The position numbers and the translations under genes were made by a program. 64,000 nt of DNA from CAZYSK01 sp964649415 (GTDB lineage: Bacteria > Chloroflexota > Anaerolineae > B4-G1): contig CAZYSK010000012.1 of NCBI GenBank assembly GCA_964649415.1, positions 1 to 64,000 of the forward strand. The letters run 5' to 3'. Positions 26,400 through 35,887 of this stretch are shown here, one piece after another; the first letter of the stretch is position 1; each line of letters starts with the position of its first letter. The notes beneath the pieces were generated by a model, which was given only the letters and a program-made list of their open reading frames with translations, was not told the origin of the DNA and did no database searches.

Positions 26400-29300
26400 C
26401 ATTGAGATGAGTGTGGGGTACAGACTAGTGTCGTTCCTGAAGGACTCCCTTTCACTTCTCTACTATGCTTACTTTAAGCCATCGGCATTGCAGGTTCGAT
26501 TGAACGAAGCTGCGCCAAAGCGCATGGGAGACAACGGTTTTCGGCAGGTCCTATTGAGTGTTCGGCGAACTGCCAGCGCGCGTCGACTTCTGTTACAGTG
26601 TGCTCTGTGGTGGCTCCTGGGGCTAATTCCTCTTTGGGGTTTTGCGTTGGGCAAGATATCGCTGCCCAGGGTGCTCTTCGCTAGCGGCATTTGCTTCTCG
26701 GCTGGCTGGGGATTGGCCCTCTTTGACCTGCCTATGGGTCTTGTTTCACCGCTGCTATTGGGCCTCGTTTGGGGCCTGGACCTAGAATCGGGATTGTGGG
26801 CCACGTTGCCAAACAGCCCACTCGTATCACTTGATCGGTACATTGTGCGGCTCCTAGTGACTGACTTCATCCTGGGTATGGCACTGGCGGGAGTTGGAGC
26901 GATTTGCATTGTGGCTTTGGGGCGAAGACGACTGATTCCTTGGTTAGCCGGCCTGGTAGCCTTTGTGGCAGTTGGTGTAGCCGTCTTGGTAGTAAGCAAC
27001 ATGTCAAGGATTGTGGCGGGGAGTACGGCAGTCGTCATATCTGGAAGCATAGTATCCATCGGGGTGGCTTCCAGAGTCTACGAGAAGGGCACGGGTGTCG
27101 TGGCATGTGCGTCGGTGGCCTTAGTAGCAGTTGGTGTAGTGATTGGTGCAGCAGTGGGTATGACGGGCAACGCGACGCTCGTCGTGGCGGGAGTTGTGGT
27201 GATTCTCACGACGGCCCTGATGGCGGCAGTGGCAACACAGGTACACAGTCGGTACGATGTTGCGGGTACCGCGGCAGTTGTTGGTACGTTTCTCGCGGTA
27301 ATCGTTGCAGTGATTTTCGTGGCAGACGACGTGAGCGAACTAGTTGCAGGCGGTGTAGGTGGACCCGTGATACCGCTTGTCTTGGATGTCATAGAAGGCG
27401 GATTGGCAGTCGTCATAGCAGGCCTTGTGGCGGGCAATGTGGCAGGGAGGGTTGCACGCAGCATGGCAGATAGTTGGGCGGGCAACTTAGCGGGTGTCAT
27501 GGCGGGCGTTGTGGCAGGCAGTGTATTGGGTGGTACGGTGGGTGCCATAGCGGGTTCTGTGATGCACAGTGCGGCGGCTGGCCCCGAGCTACCTCTGCGC
27601 CGGGCGCTAGGGTTTGCACTGATGCTGGGAACGACTCTCAGTCCCCACCTTTCCCTCCGGTCTGGCCTTGTCTTTGCGGCCGTTGTCGCTGCTTTCTTCG
27701 TTGAGCCTCGGGGATGGCGCGAAGCCGCTCTAGCCTTGCTTGTCTTCCTGATTGGGTACTCTCGGTTGTTGCTGTATCCCCTTGCCCTTCTTTCCACGGC
27801 TGCGGCCACTCGCTGGCCGTTGTTTCGCTCGCTCACGAGTGGCATTCCCGACGAAGTCGTCTGGCTTCGTCTCTATGGTCTTGACCGCCTGCTGGCAGAA
27901 ATCGCAGAAGAGAACCACGAGCAAGGAAGGGCTGAGATCGTGCGCAAAGCTGAGTCCCTACATCAACGCTGGGCCGCTCGCTTGGCTTTGGTTCGGTTGT
28001 CCGCGCAGGCAATGATCCGGTATCATGACGTTGACGAGATACAGGCTGCTCCCGAGGAACTCGAATGGTTACCTGATGAGCCAGACGAATCGCTGCGAAG
28101 TATGACCGAGGTACGCCGCCGAGTGGATGAAGTTGCTCAACAAGTTGGAACGGCCTGCAGCGCTACTAGCGATTACAGGCGGCTACGGCAGCTTCACCAG
28201 GCTCAGGCCAGCATGCGGGACGCACATAGTTCCCTTGCTACCTTAGGAAACCGCAACGTCATGCGCTTCATTCCTGTTCTCAAGCACTGGGACCACCTCA
28301 TCACCAGCGAGATCGCCCGTCTTCTTGAAAAAGAAGAGGGCCGGGATGAGATCCCCAATCCCTACACTGTCAGGCCGGTTCAACTGGACGAGGAAACCAT
28401 ATTCGCTCGTCGTGTAGATTTGGTCCGCGCCGTGGAAGACGCTCTGGCGGCTATGCATGGCAAGCCCACTCTGGCCCTGCACGGGCCCCGTCGTATGGGC
28501 AAGACTACTTTCCTGCTGCATATGCCCCGCTTGCTGCCGGATGAGGTGGTGCCGGTTTACGTGGATCTCCAGGAAGCGGTGCAAGTATCGGGTGTAGGAG
28601 GCCTGTACTATAACTGGGCCTCCTTCGCCGCCAGAGCGGCGCGCGAGCACCGGCGGGTGACCCTGCCTCAGCCAACACTGGATGATTTCACCGGCGAACC
28701 GGCCATTGCCTGGCGCGAGTGGCTGGACAAAGCTGAAGCAGCCCTGGGGAAACGAAGGCTGTTCTTCACTTTCGACGAGTTCGAGTGGCTGGTGGACACC
28801 GCAGAAGAGCACCCACAAATGGAGGGAGCTTTTAGCATCCTGCGCCATATCGGTCAACATCGGCCGCGTGTCTATCTTCTGTTCGCTGGGGCGCACCGAC
28901 TGGAAGAAATGGCCCCCGGCGGTCGCTGGCACGATTACTTCATCAATGTGCGTGGAATCGAGGTTTCCTACCTGGACGAGGAGGACGCGCGTGGGCTGAT
29001 CACCAACCCCATCGACGATTTCCCCTTGAACTATGTACCTGGTGCCGTGGATGAGATCATCCATCTGACACGCTGTCAGCCGATGCTCGTCCAACTGATG
29101 TGTTCACTGCTGGTGGAATGGCTAAATAGCCCAACCCGGCGTCAACAGGGGGATTGGCTTACTGTTACAACCAATGACGTTGCTTGTGCTGCCGAGGAAG
29201 TTCTGGCTGCGGGTCATTCGGCCTATTTCGTCAATCTGTGGGAAGACGCAGGAGATGGGGGGCAGCGGGTGCTACGAGCGCTGGCGCGCTCGCCTGAGGG

Positions 29301-29460
29301 CCTTCCATATGGGGTGTTGCAGAGTAGAAGCGGCATAGAGGCGGATCACTTGCGGAAGGTGTTGTCCAGGTTGACTCGATACCAATTGGTCGAGCAGGTT
29401 GGGGATCACTGGCGGATACAGGTAGAACTGACTCGGAGGGCTTTCGCTAGGTTCACCTGA
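26392..29460 (+). CDS. Clade B membrane ATPase with Val/Gly/Ala-rich membrane region
   Basis: 1022 residues, start ATG 26392 overlapping the previous stop. The N-terminus DSLSLLYYAYFKPSALQ matches the amphipathic segment of 4402. The membrane region (~60-480) is exceptional: after ordinary helices it runs ~200 residues almost only of Val, Ala, Gly, Ile and Ser, with motifs such as VVAGVVVILTTAL, AGLVAGNVAGRV and GVMAGVVAGSVLGGTVG. A helical linker with DEVVWLRLYGLDRLLAEIAE, also present in 4402, leads to the ATPase. That has EETIFARRVDLV, Walker A GPRRMGKTT (~697-705), VVPVYVDLQ, Walker B LFFTFDEFEWL (~790-800), GIEVSYLDEED and a final winged-helix-like part. It pairs with 24813. The glycine-rich helices could form a packed oligomer or channel (inference). 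Confidence 0.7.
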   Translation: MTDIEMSVGYRLVSFLKDSLSLLYYAYFKPSALQVRLNEAAPKRMGDNGFRQVLLSVRRTASARRLLLQCALWWLLGLIPLWGFALGKISLPRVLFASGICFSAGWGLALFDLPMGLVSPLLLGLVWGLDLESGLWATLPNSPLVSLDRYIVRLLVTDFILGMALAGVGAICIVALGRRRLIPWLAGLVAFVAVGVAVLVVSNMSRIVAGSTAVVISGSIVSIGVASRVYEKGTGVVACASVALVAVGVVIGAAVGMTGNATLVVAGVVVILTTALMAAVATQVHSRYDVAGTAAVVGTFLAVIVAVIFVADDVSELVAGGVGGPVIPLVLDVIEGGLAVVIAGLVAGNVAGRVARSMADSWAGNLAGVMAGVVAGSVLGGTVGAIAGSVMHSAAAGPELPLRRALGFALMLGTTLSPHLSLRSGLVFAAVVAAFFVEPRGWREAALALLVFLIGYSRLLLYPLALLSTAAATRWPLFRSLTSGIPDEVVWLRLYGLDRLLAEIAEENHEQGRAEIVRKAESLHQRWAARLALVRLSAQAMIRYHDVDEIQAAPEELEWLPDEPDESLRSMTEVRRRVDEVAQQVGTACSATSDYRRLRQLHQAQASMRDAHSSLATLGNRNVMRFIPVLKHWDHLITSEIARLLEKEEGRDEIPNPYTVRPVQLDEETIFARRVDLVRAVEDALAAMHGKPTLALHGPRRMGKTTFLLHMPRLLPDEVVPVYVDLQEAVQVSGVGGLYYNWASFAARAAREHRRVTLPQPTLDDFTGEPAIAWREWLDKAEAALGKRRLFFTFDEFEWLVDTAEEHPQMEGAFSILRHIGQHRPRVYLLFAGAHRLEEMAPGGRWHDYFINVRGIEVSYLDEEDARGLITNPIDDFPLNYVPGAVDEIIHLTRCQPMLVQLMCSLLVEWLNSPTRRQQGDWLTVTTNDVACAAEEVLAAGHSAYFVNLWEDAGDGGQRVLRALARSPEGLPYGVLQSRSGIEADHLRKVLSRLTRYQLVEQVGDHWRIQVELTRRAFARFT

Positions 29461-29638
29461 GTTGCCTGAGGATTACCTTTGCACAGTGGATAACGCCCAT
29501 CCAGACGAGATTGTGGGGAGTCGAGATAGTGCCTCACGGTGTAGGTTCACGACGCACGAGCAATGCTAGAGCGGGTCGCTGGATGTACCCAGCGAAAGCC
29601 TCTTGAAGACACTCTGTGACAGACAGACAAGGTGAAGT

Positions 29639-31822
29639 ATGCCATCGAGTATCTGGCCATTGATTGGTGGGCTAGCGGTCATTGTCGGCATCGTAGCCGG
29701 CATCGTTGAGATCCTGGACTATCTGGAGAAACGGAGGGAAAGAAAGCGCCAGGTTGGTTTCAAAGAGGCTGGCACCTTATCACCGATTGCATCCAGCAAC
29801 CTATCATCTCAAGACAGGTTCGTCGGACGTGAGGACAGGAAGGCGAAGGCGAAGGTGAAGGGGCCTACTATCGTGCGCAATCCACTTGCGCGCATTGGCG
29901 GTCCTCGACGTGTTGGTAAGGGGGGCAAGGGCTCTGCAACGCTTACAGTCGGACAAGAACCGACCGAGCGCTACGATAATCCATTCTATCATAGAGATTC
30001 AATCAAAGATCAAGACTACTTCTTTGGTCGTGAGCGAGAGACTCGCGCAATCATCAGGGCTATCAGTAGAGGACAATGTGTATCAGTGGTCGGCCCTCGG
30101 CATATTGGCAAGACTTCGCTACTTTTCCACATCGCAGATGAGGGAGTACTGACAGCGCACGGTTTGGTACCAAGCGATTTCATAGTGGTCTACTGCACTG
30201 GCCAGGGTCTGCAGGGTGATGGTGAGGGCAGTCTGCAGAACTACCTCTTGGAGAGGGTCTGCACTCAGCTTTCTGTGAGCGTAGCAACTCGCAGTTTGGA
30301 AGAGATGGTCGAGAACCTGACCCGACAGAGGCTAAGGGTGGTCTTTCTTCTTGATGAATTCGAGTTGTTTGCCACAAAGCCGGGTGGTAGCGAGGGTTTC
30401 TTTCACAACCTGAGGGCTCTTCAGTCTCAGCACGCCTTGGCGCTCATTACATCATCTCAGACCTCACTGCGGGAACTGTCTTCTCATGATGAGTCATCAT
30501 TGCCTTCAAACTTCTTTCAGATGTTTCATCTTCTCAATCTGGGTCTGTTTAGTCCGAAAGAGGCTCGGTCTCTGATCGGACTATCACAACGTGCTGGCAT
30601 CACTTTCTCTGAACGCACGACAGACTTCATCCTGACGACGGCTGGATTGCATCCCTTCTTTCTCGTAGTAGCCTGTGATCACGTCTTTGACCGGCGCTCT
30701 AGCCAAACAGAGTTGGATGCTTCCGACTATGAGAGCTTGCGCCGGGAGATCGGTGGCGAACTGGAAAGCCACTTTCGATACTACTGGGACGACACGCTTG
30801 ACCGCGCTCAGCAATCCGTCTTGGTCAATTTGGGGGCCGTACAAACCAGTTCTGGTCAGGCGCAGTGTTTGAGGGAATTGATGCAGCTTGGATTGGTTGT
30901 TAGGGAAGGGAGGGGCTATCGGTATGTCTCAGATGCGTTCAAGGAGTTCGTCCTAAGGCACCACGCCACGCTCTTCTTGGAGCACGATAGCAAGTCATTG
31001 ATTGGTCGAGAACTGGGATCAGTGCGCATTGTTGGAAAGATAGGCTCGGGCGGGATGGCAACCGTATACAAGGCCTATCATCCGATGCTCGACCTCTATG
31101 TGGCCGTCAAGGTCTTATCCCGTGATATACAACGGGAGGGATTCCTGCCGAGGTTTCGCCGTGAGGCTCAAGCGGTTGCCAAACTCGACCATCCCAACAT
31201 CCTTTCCATCTACGACTTTGGTCAGGAAGAGGACCTAGCCTACATTGTAATGCGCTACGTGCCCAGTGGTACGTTGGCTGACCTGATTTCCCCAGAAGGA
31301 TTGCTATTGGGCAAAGCTGTCGATATTGCCATTCAAGTTGGTGGCGCACTGCATCATGCACACCAGCAGGGCATTGTGCACCGCGACGTCAAGCCAAGCA
31401 ATATACTCATAGACCCGGATGGCAAGTCGTTGCTAGCTGATTTTGGACTGGTCAAGTCCCTAAAGACTCCAGGACTGCTGACGGAGCCTGGTAGCATGAT
31501 GGGAACGGCGGCCTATGCAGCTCCAGAACAGCTCAGAGGTGAGAAAACGGTGGATGCTCGGAGTGATGTCTATGCGCTGGGCATCGTGTTGTACGAGATG
31601 GTTGCTGGACGCTTGCCTTTTGACGCGGAAGATGGGACGACGGTGCTGCTCAAGAAACTAGAAGAGAGGCTCCCTCCGTCGCCCAGACAGTTCAGACCCA
31701 ACTTGCCGGAAGAGGTGGAGCAAGTGATACTGAAAGCGATAGCCCCGCAATCTGACGAAAGGTATCAGAGCGCGTTTGAGATGACCGAGGCCCTACGAGC
31801 CATAGCCAAATCCATGGCCTAA
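29639..31822 (+). CDS. Membrane-anchored clade A ATPase fused to a Ser/Thr protein kinase
   Basis: 727 residues. An N-terminal membrane helix (IWPLIGGLAVIVGIVAGIVEIL, ~5-26) and a basic linker precede the clade A ATPase. That has NPFYHRDSIKDQDYFFGRERE, Walker A GPRHIGKTS (~152-160), Walker B LRVVFLLDEFEL and the sensor ITSSQTSL. From ~residue 455 there is a complete Hanks-type kinase: glycine loop GKIGSGGMATVYKA, Lys in VAVKVL, catalytic HRDVKPSN (~581-588), DFG in LADFGLVKS and AAPEQL. All key residues are present, so it should be active. The fusion suggests that ATPase assembly or signal binding controls phosphorylation. Likely substrates are neighbouring proteins (inference). It is followed after 13 bases by the VWA surface protein. 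Confidence 0.8.
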   Translation: MPSSIWPLIGGLAVIVGIVAGIVEILDYLEKRRERKRQVGFKEAGTLSPIASSNLSSQDRFVGREDRKAKAKVKGPTIVRNPLARIGGPRRVGKGGKGSATLTVGQEPTERYDNPFYHRDSIKDQDYFFGRERETRAIIRAISRGQCVSVVGPRHIGKTSLLFHIADEGVLTAHGLVPSDFIVVYCTGQGLQGDGEGSLQNYLLERVCTQLSVSVATRSLEEMVENLTRQRLRVVFLLDEFELFATKPGGSEGFFHNLRALQSQHALALITSSQTSLRELSSHDESSLPSNFFQMFHLLNLGLFSPKEARSLIGLSQRAGITFSERTTDFILTTAGLHPFFLVVACDHVFDRRSSQTELDASDYESLRREIGGELESHFRYYWDDTLDRAQQSVLVNLGAVQTSSGQAQCLRELMQLGLVVREGRGYRYVSDAFKEFVLRHHATLFLEHDSKSLIGRELGSVRIVGKIGSGGMATVYKAYHPMLDLYVAVKVLSRDIQREGFLPRFRREAQAVAKLDHPNILSIYDFGQEEDLAYIVMRYVPSGTLADLISPEGLLLGKAVDIAIQVGGALHHAHQQGIVHRDVKPSNILIDPDGKSLLADFGLVKSLKTPGLLTEPGSMMGTAAYAAPEQLRGEKTVDARSDVYALGIVLYEMVAGRLPFDAEDGTTVLLKKLEERLPPSPRQFRPNLPEEVEQVILKAIAPQSDERYQSAFEMTEALRAIAKSMA

Positions 31823-31835
31823 TGAGGTGGAGACG

Positions 31836-34751
31836 ATGAGTACCCAATATCATTCTTGGGCCCCGGACGCTTCTAGGTTCGAGACCGTGAGGTGTGCTAT
31901 GTCACCTGCGGTACGGCTGGGGCTAGCCATCCTTGTAGCTCTTGTTGCTGTTGTATGCCTTATGAGCAGACTGTCTGCGGCTTGTAGACAGGCTCAGGCC
32001 AGCGCCACTAACCTGGGGAATGAGTCCCTGGGTTACTCTGCGTGCCTCCCGTCAATCAGAGCAAGTGGGATCCCAACCAGATGTCGGCCTCCGGTGCTGA
32101 GCGTAAGCAAACATGTTGACCCAACTGATCCGGACACAGGTGAGGTGGTGACTATCACCTTCGTTATCACTGGACTAGGATTGAAGCCGGTGGATGTCGT
32201 TTTGGTACAGGATGTCTCGGAGAGTATGCTCAGGGATGGTACGGGTCCGAGCCGCCTGGAGGTGGCCCAGGCGGCTGCTATCCAGTTTGTGAATGAATTG
32301 ACGGACACGGATCGGGTCGCCATGGTTGCCTACAGCACCACGGCTCGGTTGGCTCTGTCCCTGACAGCAGACACCGAGGTTGCAGTAGACCGCATCAACT
32401 CCCTCACAGCGCAGGAGGATTGGTATACCAACGTAGGGGATGGTATCCGTGCAGGCTATGAGGAACTGATTAGCTCCACGCGGTATCACTCGAGAACGGT
32501 CAAAGCAATGATACTTCTGTCCGATGGAAATGTCAATCAGCCGGGATCTGTTGTCACCGCCGCACAACATGCCATCAGCCAGGCGGTGGCAACTGGCGAG
32601 TGTGGTATTCTGATCTACACGATTGGTTTCGGCAATGAGGTCAGCGGGACCCTAATGCAGAACCTGGCTGCCCACGGTGGCGGTGAGTACTACTTTTCGT
32701 CCGATGGGACTGACCTGGCAACGATCTATCAGGAGATCGCACTGCAGTTGCGCAATCTGGTGATCACAGATGTCCTGCCGACAGGCGTGGACCTAGACTG
32801 CAGCCTTCTACCGGACGACTGGCCGTGTGTCAGGGAAAACGGCCTTACGACCGTTACTGTTCCGATAAGTAACGGTGATCTGGTGACTGACCCCTTGCTC
32901 CGTTCCTTCACGGCTACCGTCAATCTGGATCCAAGAGGAGAACATCCAGTCAACGTCGAAGGTTCGAAGATCTGCTACGATGGCCCAGTCATAACGCGGT
33001 GTCAAGATTTCGTGAATCCTACGGCCACCGTAGGTGGGCGCAAGATCAGCGGGATTGTTTTTGAGGACCTAGCGTACGACGGCTACTTCAATGGAGATGA
33101 AAGCGTACTCCCTGGCGTGGTGGTGACGACTAGCAGCGGGTTGACAAGTGAGACGGACAGTAGCGGAATGTATATCTTTCGCATCTCTGTAACGCCCTCG
33201 ATAACAGTCGCTGTCGGTATCCCCTCCCACTACGTTACAACTACCAGTGCCATCGCGCACATCCCCCCAATTTCGGATACATACCAGCACAACTTTGGTC
33301 TATACACCGGACTGGTCGGCGAGAAACACTCGTGGGATATCAACGCCCCCCCTCTGCTAGAGGGGGACGAACTGGCTTATTCTATTACCATACGTAACAT
33401 AAGCCCGAATCCACGTCCCAATGTGCTGATCACTGATCTTATCCCGATCCATACCTCCATCAATGGTGACGCTCAAATTGCGCCTTCAGGTTCGGGCACA
33501 GTAACCGTCGCTGATGGAATTCTGACAGGGGTTGTTGATTCAATAGCGCCAGGGGAAACGCTCATTGTTAGCTTTCTCGTCACCATAGATGAAGGAACCA
33601 GAGGGCAGATAATCCACAATTGCGCGTACGTAACCAGTACCGCGCAGTACTACCGCCTAAGTCTTTCAGATAAGATAGGACCTGTTGATATACTGCCAGT
33701 TCCATACCTTAGCAAGGTGGCCAATTCTCAGGCAGTGATGCGGGGTACAGAAATCACTTATACATACATAGTAAGTAACCCTAGTGCTACCCTTACGTTG
33801 ACCAACGTTGTGATTGAAGACAGTCACCTCCAGACCATCGGGCAGAGTCCTTTCAGTTTACCGCCCAACCAATCGACGGAAGTGCTAACCACAGCCTCCT
33901 TAACCCAGAACACCACAAACACTGCCACAGTCACCGGCGAGGTGGAGCTGTATGGGGAGCCCGTTGAAGGGGATCCAGTGACAGCCACCGTTCACGTCAT
34001 TGAGGGCTTTGTACTGACTCAGGTCTATACTGCGCCAGTGCCTATGTATCACGGTGATACCACAACGCTCTACTACTCGATAGTCAATCAAGATTCGGAT
34101 GACAGTATCGTGAGTGGCACCACACGCATCATAGATTCATTGGGGCGCACTCTTGGCGAAACGTCGTTTGATAGGTTGCTCCCATCAGCCACGATCTCGG
34201 GAGCATCTCCACCGGTCTCTGTACCTCATGATACTGTGATCACTCTCACCAGCACGGCTACGGATGACGTCCAGAGGGTGGTCTTGGTCAGTGATGTGGT
34301 TACATTGCCTCCACTTTGTCCTGAGGATATCTGGGAGCGTGACTACAACGATGACGTTAGGAGTATCCAGGTCCCTGAGATCTCCCCCGATGATGACTCA
34401 CCGCAAATCCACAACTTCTCGGCGAATGATGAAGACTGGGTGTTTCTGCGTGTCTATCCTGGCAGCCAGTCGATTTACACTTTCACTGCCTGTCCCCTGG
34501 CACCGGGAGGTGTTCCCATCTCTCTGACCCTCCACCATGGGGGTGAATCTCTGATCACCAGGAGCAACCTCAGCAATCCCCAATCGCCGGTGTTGATTGG
34601 CAGAATCATCTCGTGTGGCGAGCAATATGCGTTTTGCCGGTACTTTCTACAGATCCAGTCGTCGGAGAGCGGTTGCGGGACCGAATACAGTCTTTGGGTG
34701 GCAGAGACTCCCATATGGACCGTTTGGCTGCCTGTGGTCTTAAGGAATTGA
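31836..34751 (+). CDS. Secreted von Willebrand A / SdrD-B / DUF11 surface protein
   Basis: About 971 residues from ATG 31836, chosen over GTG 31827 because GAGGTGGAG lies just before it. A signal helix LAILVALVAVVCLMSRLSAA is present. A VWA domain (~118-320) has an intact MIDAS: DVSES, then LLSDGN. Next is a SdrD-B-like module (GIVFEDLAYDGYFNGDE), two or three DUF11-type repeats (YSITIRNISPNPRPNVLIT; YTYIVSNPSATLTLTNVVI) and a Cys-containing C-terminal domain. The protein closes with TVWLPVVLRN, the same kind of ending motif seen in other secreted proteins here. It is probably surface-anchored and binds metal-dependent protein ligands. It follows the ATPase-kinase gene within one transcript. 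Confidence 0.75.
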   Translation: MSTQYHSWAPDASRFETVRCAMSPAVRLGLAILVALVAVVCLMSRLSAACRQAQASATNLGNESLGYSACLPSIRASGIPTRCRPPVLSVSKHVDPTDPDTGEVVTITFVITGLGLKPVDVVLVQDVSESMLRDGTGPSRLEVAQAAAIQFVNELTDTDRVAMVAYSTTARLALSLTADTEVAVDRINSLTAQEDWYTNVGDGIRAGYEELISSTRYHSRTVKAMILLSDGNVNQPGSVVTAAQHAISQAVATGECGILIYTIGFGNEVSGTLMQNLAAHGGGEYYFSSDGTDLATIYQEIALQLRNLVITDVLPTGVDLDCSLLPDDWPCVRENGLTTVTVPISNGDLVTDPLLRSFTATVNLDPRGEHPVNVEGSKICYDGPVITRCQDFVNPTATVGGRKISGIVFEDLAYDGYFNGDESVLPGVVVTTSSGLTSETDSSGMYIFRISVTPSITVAVGIPSHYVTTTSAIAHIPPISDTYQHNFGLYTGLVGEKHSWDINAPPLLEGDELAYSITIRNISPNPRPNVLITDLIPIHTSINGDAQIAPSGSGTVTVADGILTGVVDSIAPGETLIVSFLVTIDEGTRGQIIHNCAYVTSTAQYYRLSLSDKIGPVDILPVPYLSKVANSQAVMRGTEITYTYIVSNPSATLTLTNVVIEDSHLQTIGQSPFSLPPNQSTEVLTTASLTQNTTNTATVTGEVELYGEPVEGDPVTATVHVIEGFVLTQVYTAPVPMYHGDTTTLYYSIVNQDSDDSIVSGTTRIIDSLGRTLGETSFDRLLPSATISGASPPVSVPHDTVITLTSTATDDVQRVVLVSDVVTLPPLCPEDIWERDYNDDVRSIQVPEISPDDDSPQIHNFSANDEDWVFLRVYPGSQSIYTFTACPLAPGGVPISLTLHHGGESLITRSNLSNPQSPVLIGRIISCGEQYAFCRYFLQIQSSESGCGTEYSLWVAETPIWTVWLPVVLRN

Positions 34752-35487
34752 TGGTCCCTCTGTGACAATATGGATGAGACAATCCTGCTCGAGGTTGGCC
34801 GCTTTGAGTACGAGCTTCTGGCAGGCAATCAGTTAGCATCTGGTCGCGCCGTGGACGTGCGAGCGGGCATCATAGTCTGTACTGCTGTACCAACTCAATG
34901 TTGGATATGAACACGGACAGTCTACCAGTGTGTAGCGTTCTCGACTATCAGTTGCTATCTGCGTTCGCTCTCTTGGGCGTGGCGGACTGCAAAGACAAGT
35001 AGGTCCTGGCCAATGACGACAACAAGCCCGATGCCGAGATAGACCTTTGGATGCACGTCTACTTCGCCATGGACTGCTGTACTCGCGACTTGCTGCTTAT
35101 CAATAGCTAGCCCTACAACACCAAGTTCAGTGTCCAAGCGTTTCTCGTGACCCTGCGCGCGAAGGGCTATCGCTTTCCTGTCGTCGTCACCGAAGCAGCC
35201 CGCCCCTGCCTGGGCGTTTTCGAGAAGGGCTATTGCTTCACCTCCTTCTCCAACGATGCCTGGGGCGAGTCCAGGGCAGGTGCCCACTCGAATGGGCTGG
35301 CCACGAGGCGCGAGGTTCCCAATGCCCCCGCTATTCCGTGGGCCGGCCCTCCAGTGGCCCAGCTTGGCTTTTCAGGAGCTTGTCCCCAATGTGTGACGGT
35401 CGCCCTCCGCTCTCTTCCCAACTCATCCGAACCGTTGTATAATCTACCCCGAACTCGGACGATACCAACACGGAACGAGGGGGCCTG
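34752..35487. other. Boundary region without intact gene
   Basis: Contains a 46-codon frame at 34770 (MDETILLEVGRFEYELL...) that stops early, a transposase-like remnant (listed separately), and, close to the right end, a consensus -10 TATAAT at 35438-35443 that could serve the B12-binding subunit gene at 35488. Base composition rises in GC across this stretch, marking the right edge of the less GC-rich region. Confidence 0.4.
35003..35242 (+). pseudogene. Degraded DDE-transposase-like fragment
   Basis: One frame reads EIDLWMHVYFAMDCCTRD, an in-frame TAG, then PYNTKFSVQAFLVTLRA and KGYRFPVVVTEAARPCLGVF. The spacing of a W-x-Y-x-A-x-D strand, a helix and a second PVVVT strand resembles the RNase H-like core of DDE transposases. 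There is no start codon, an internal stop, and the third catalytic region is missing. I cannot name the IS family. Confidence 0.35.
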
Positions 35488-35886
35488 ATGAAGGAGCGAC
35501 TGCGCATTCTGATCGCCAAGCCGGGGCTGGACGGGCACGACCGGGGGGCCAAGGTCATCGCCCGGGCGCTGCGGGACGCCGGGATGGAGGTGATCTACAC
35601 GGGGTTGCGGCAGACGCCGGATATGATCGTGGAGGCGGCGCTGCAGGAGGATGTGGACGCGGTAGGCCTGAGCATCCTCTCGGGCGCGCACATGACGCTG
35701 GTGCCCCGGGTGGTCGACGGCCTGCGCCAGGCCGGGCTGGACCACATCCGGGTGTTCGTCGGCGGCATCATCCCGGACGAGGACCTGCCGGCGCTGCAGG
35801 AACTGGGGGTGGCGGGTGTCTTCGGACCGGGCACCAGCACCCAGACGGTGAGCGATTTCATCCACGAGCAGTTGGCCGGGGGCTAA
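35488..35886 (+). CDS. Cobalamin-binding (C-terminal) subunit of methylmalonyl-CoA mutase type
   Basis: 132 residues forming a single B12-binding Rossmann-like domain. The base-off/His-on motif DGHDRG is at residues ~15-20, followed by the expected SILSGAHM loop and VGGIIPDEDLP near the nucleotide-tail site, ending with FGPGTSTQ. Stand-alone subunits of this length pair with a separate catalytic alpha subunit to isomerise methylmalonyl-CoA and succinyl-CoA or a related acyl-CoA. The catalytic subunit is not in the window. MeaB follows after one base, as in many mutase operons. Ethylmalonyl-CoA or hydroxyisobutyryl-CoA mutase small subunits are possible alternatives. Confidence 0.85.
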   Translation: MKERLRILIAKPGLDGHDRGAKVIARALRDAGMEVIYTGLRQTPDMIVEAALQEDVDAVGLSILSGAHMTLVPRVVDGLRQAGLDHIRVFVGGIIPDEDLPALQELGVAGVFGPGTSTQTVSDFIHEQLAGG

Positions 35887-35887
35887 G

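Noticed and set aside
34955..35287. 110-codon minus-strand frame in the gap before the mutase subunit
   Set aside because: The plus strand shows a better match to a decayed transposase; the minus product has no recognisable pattern.
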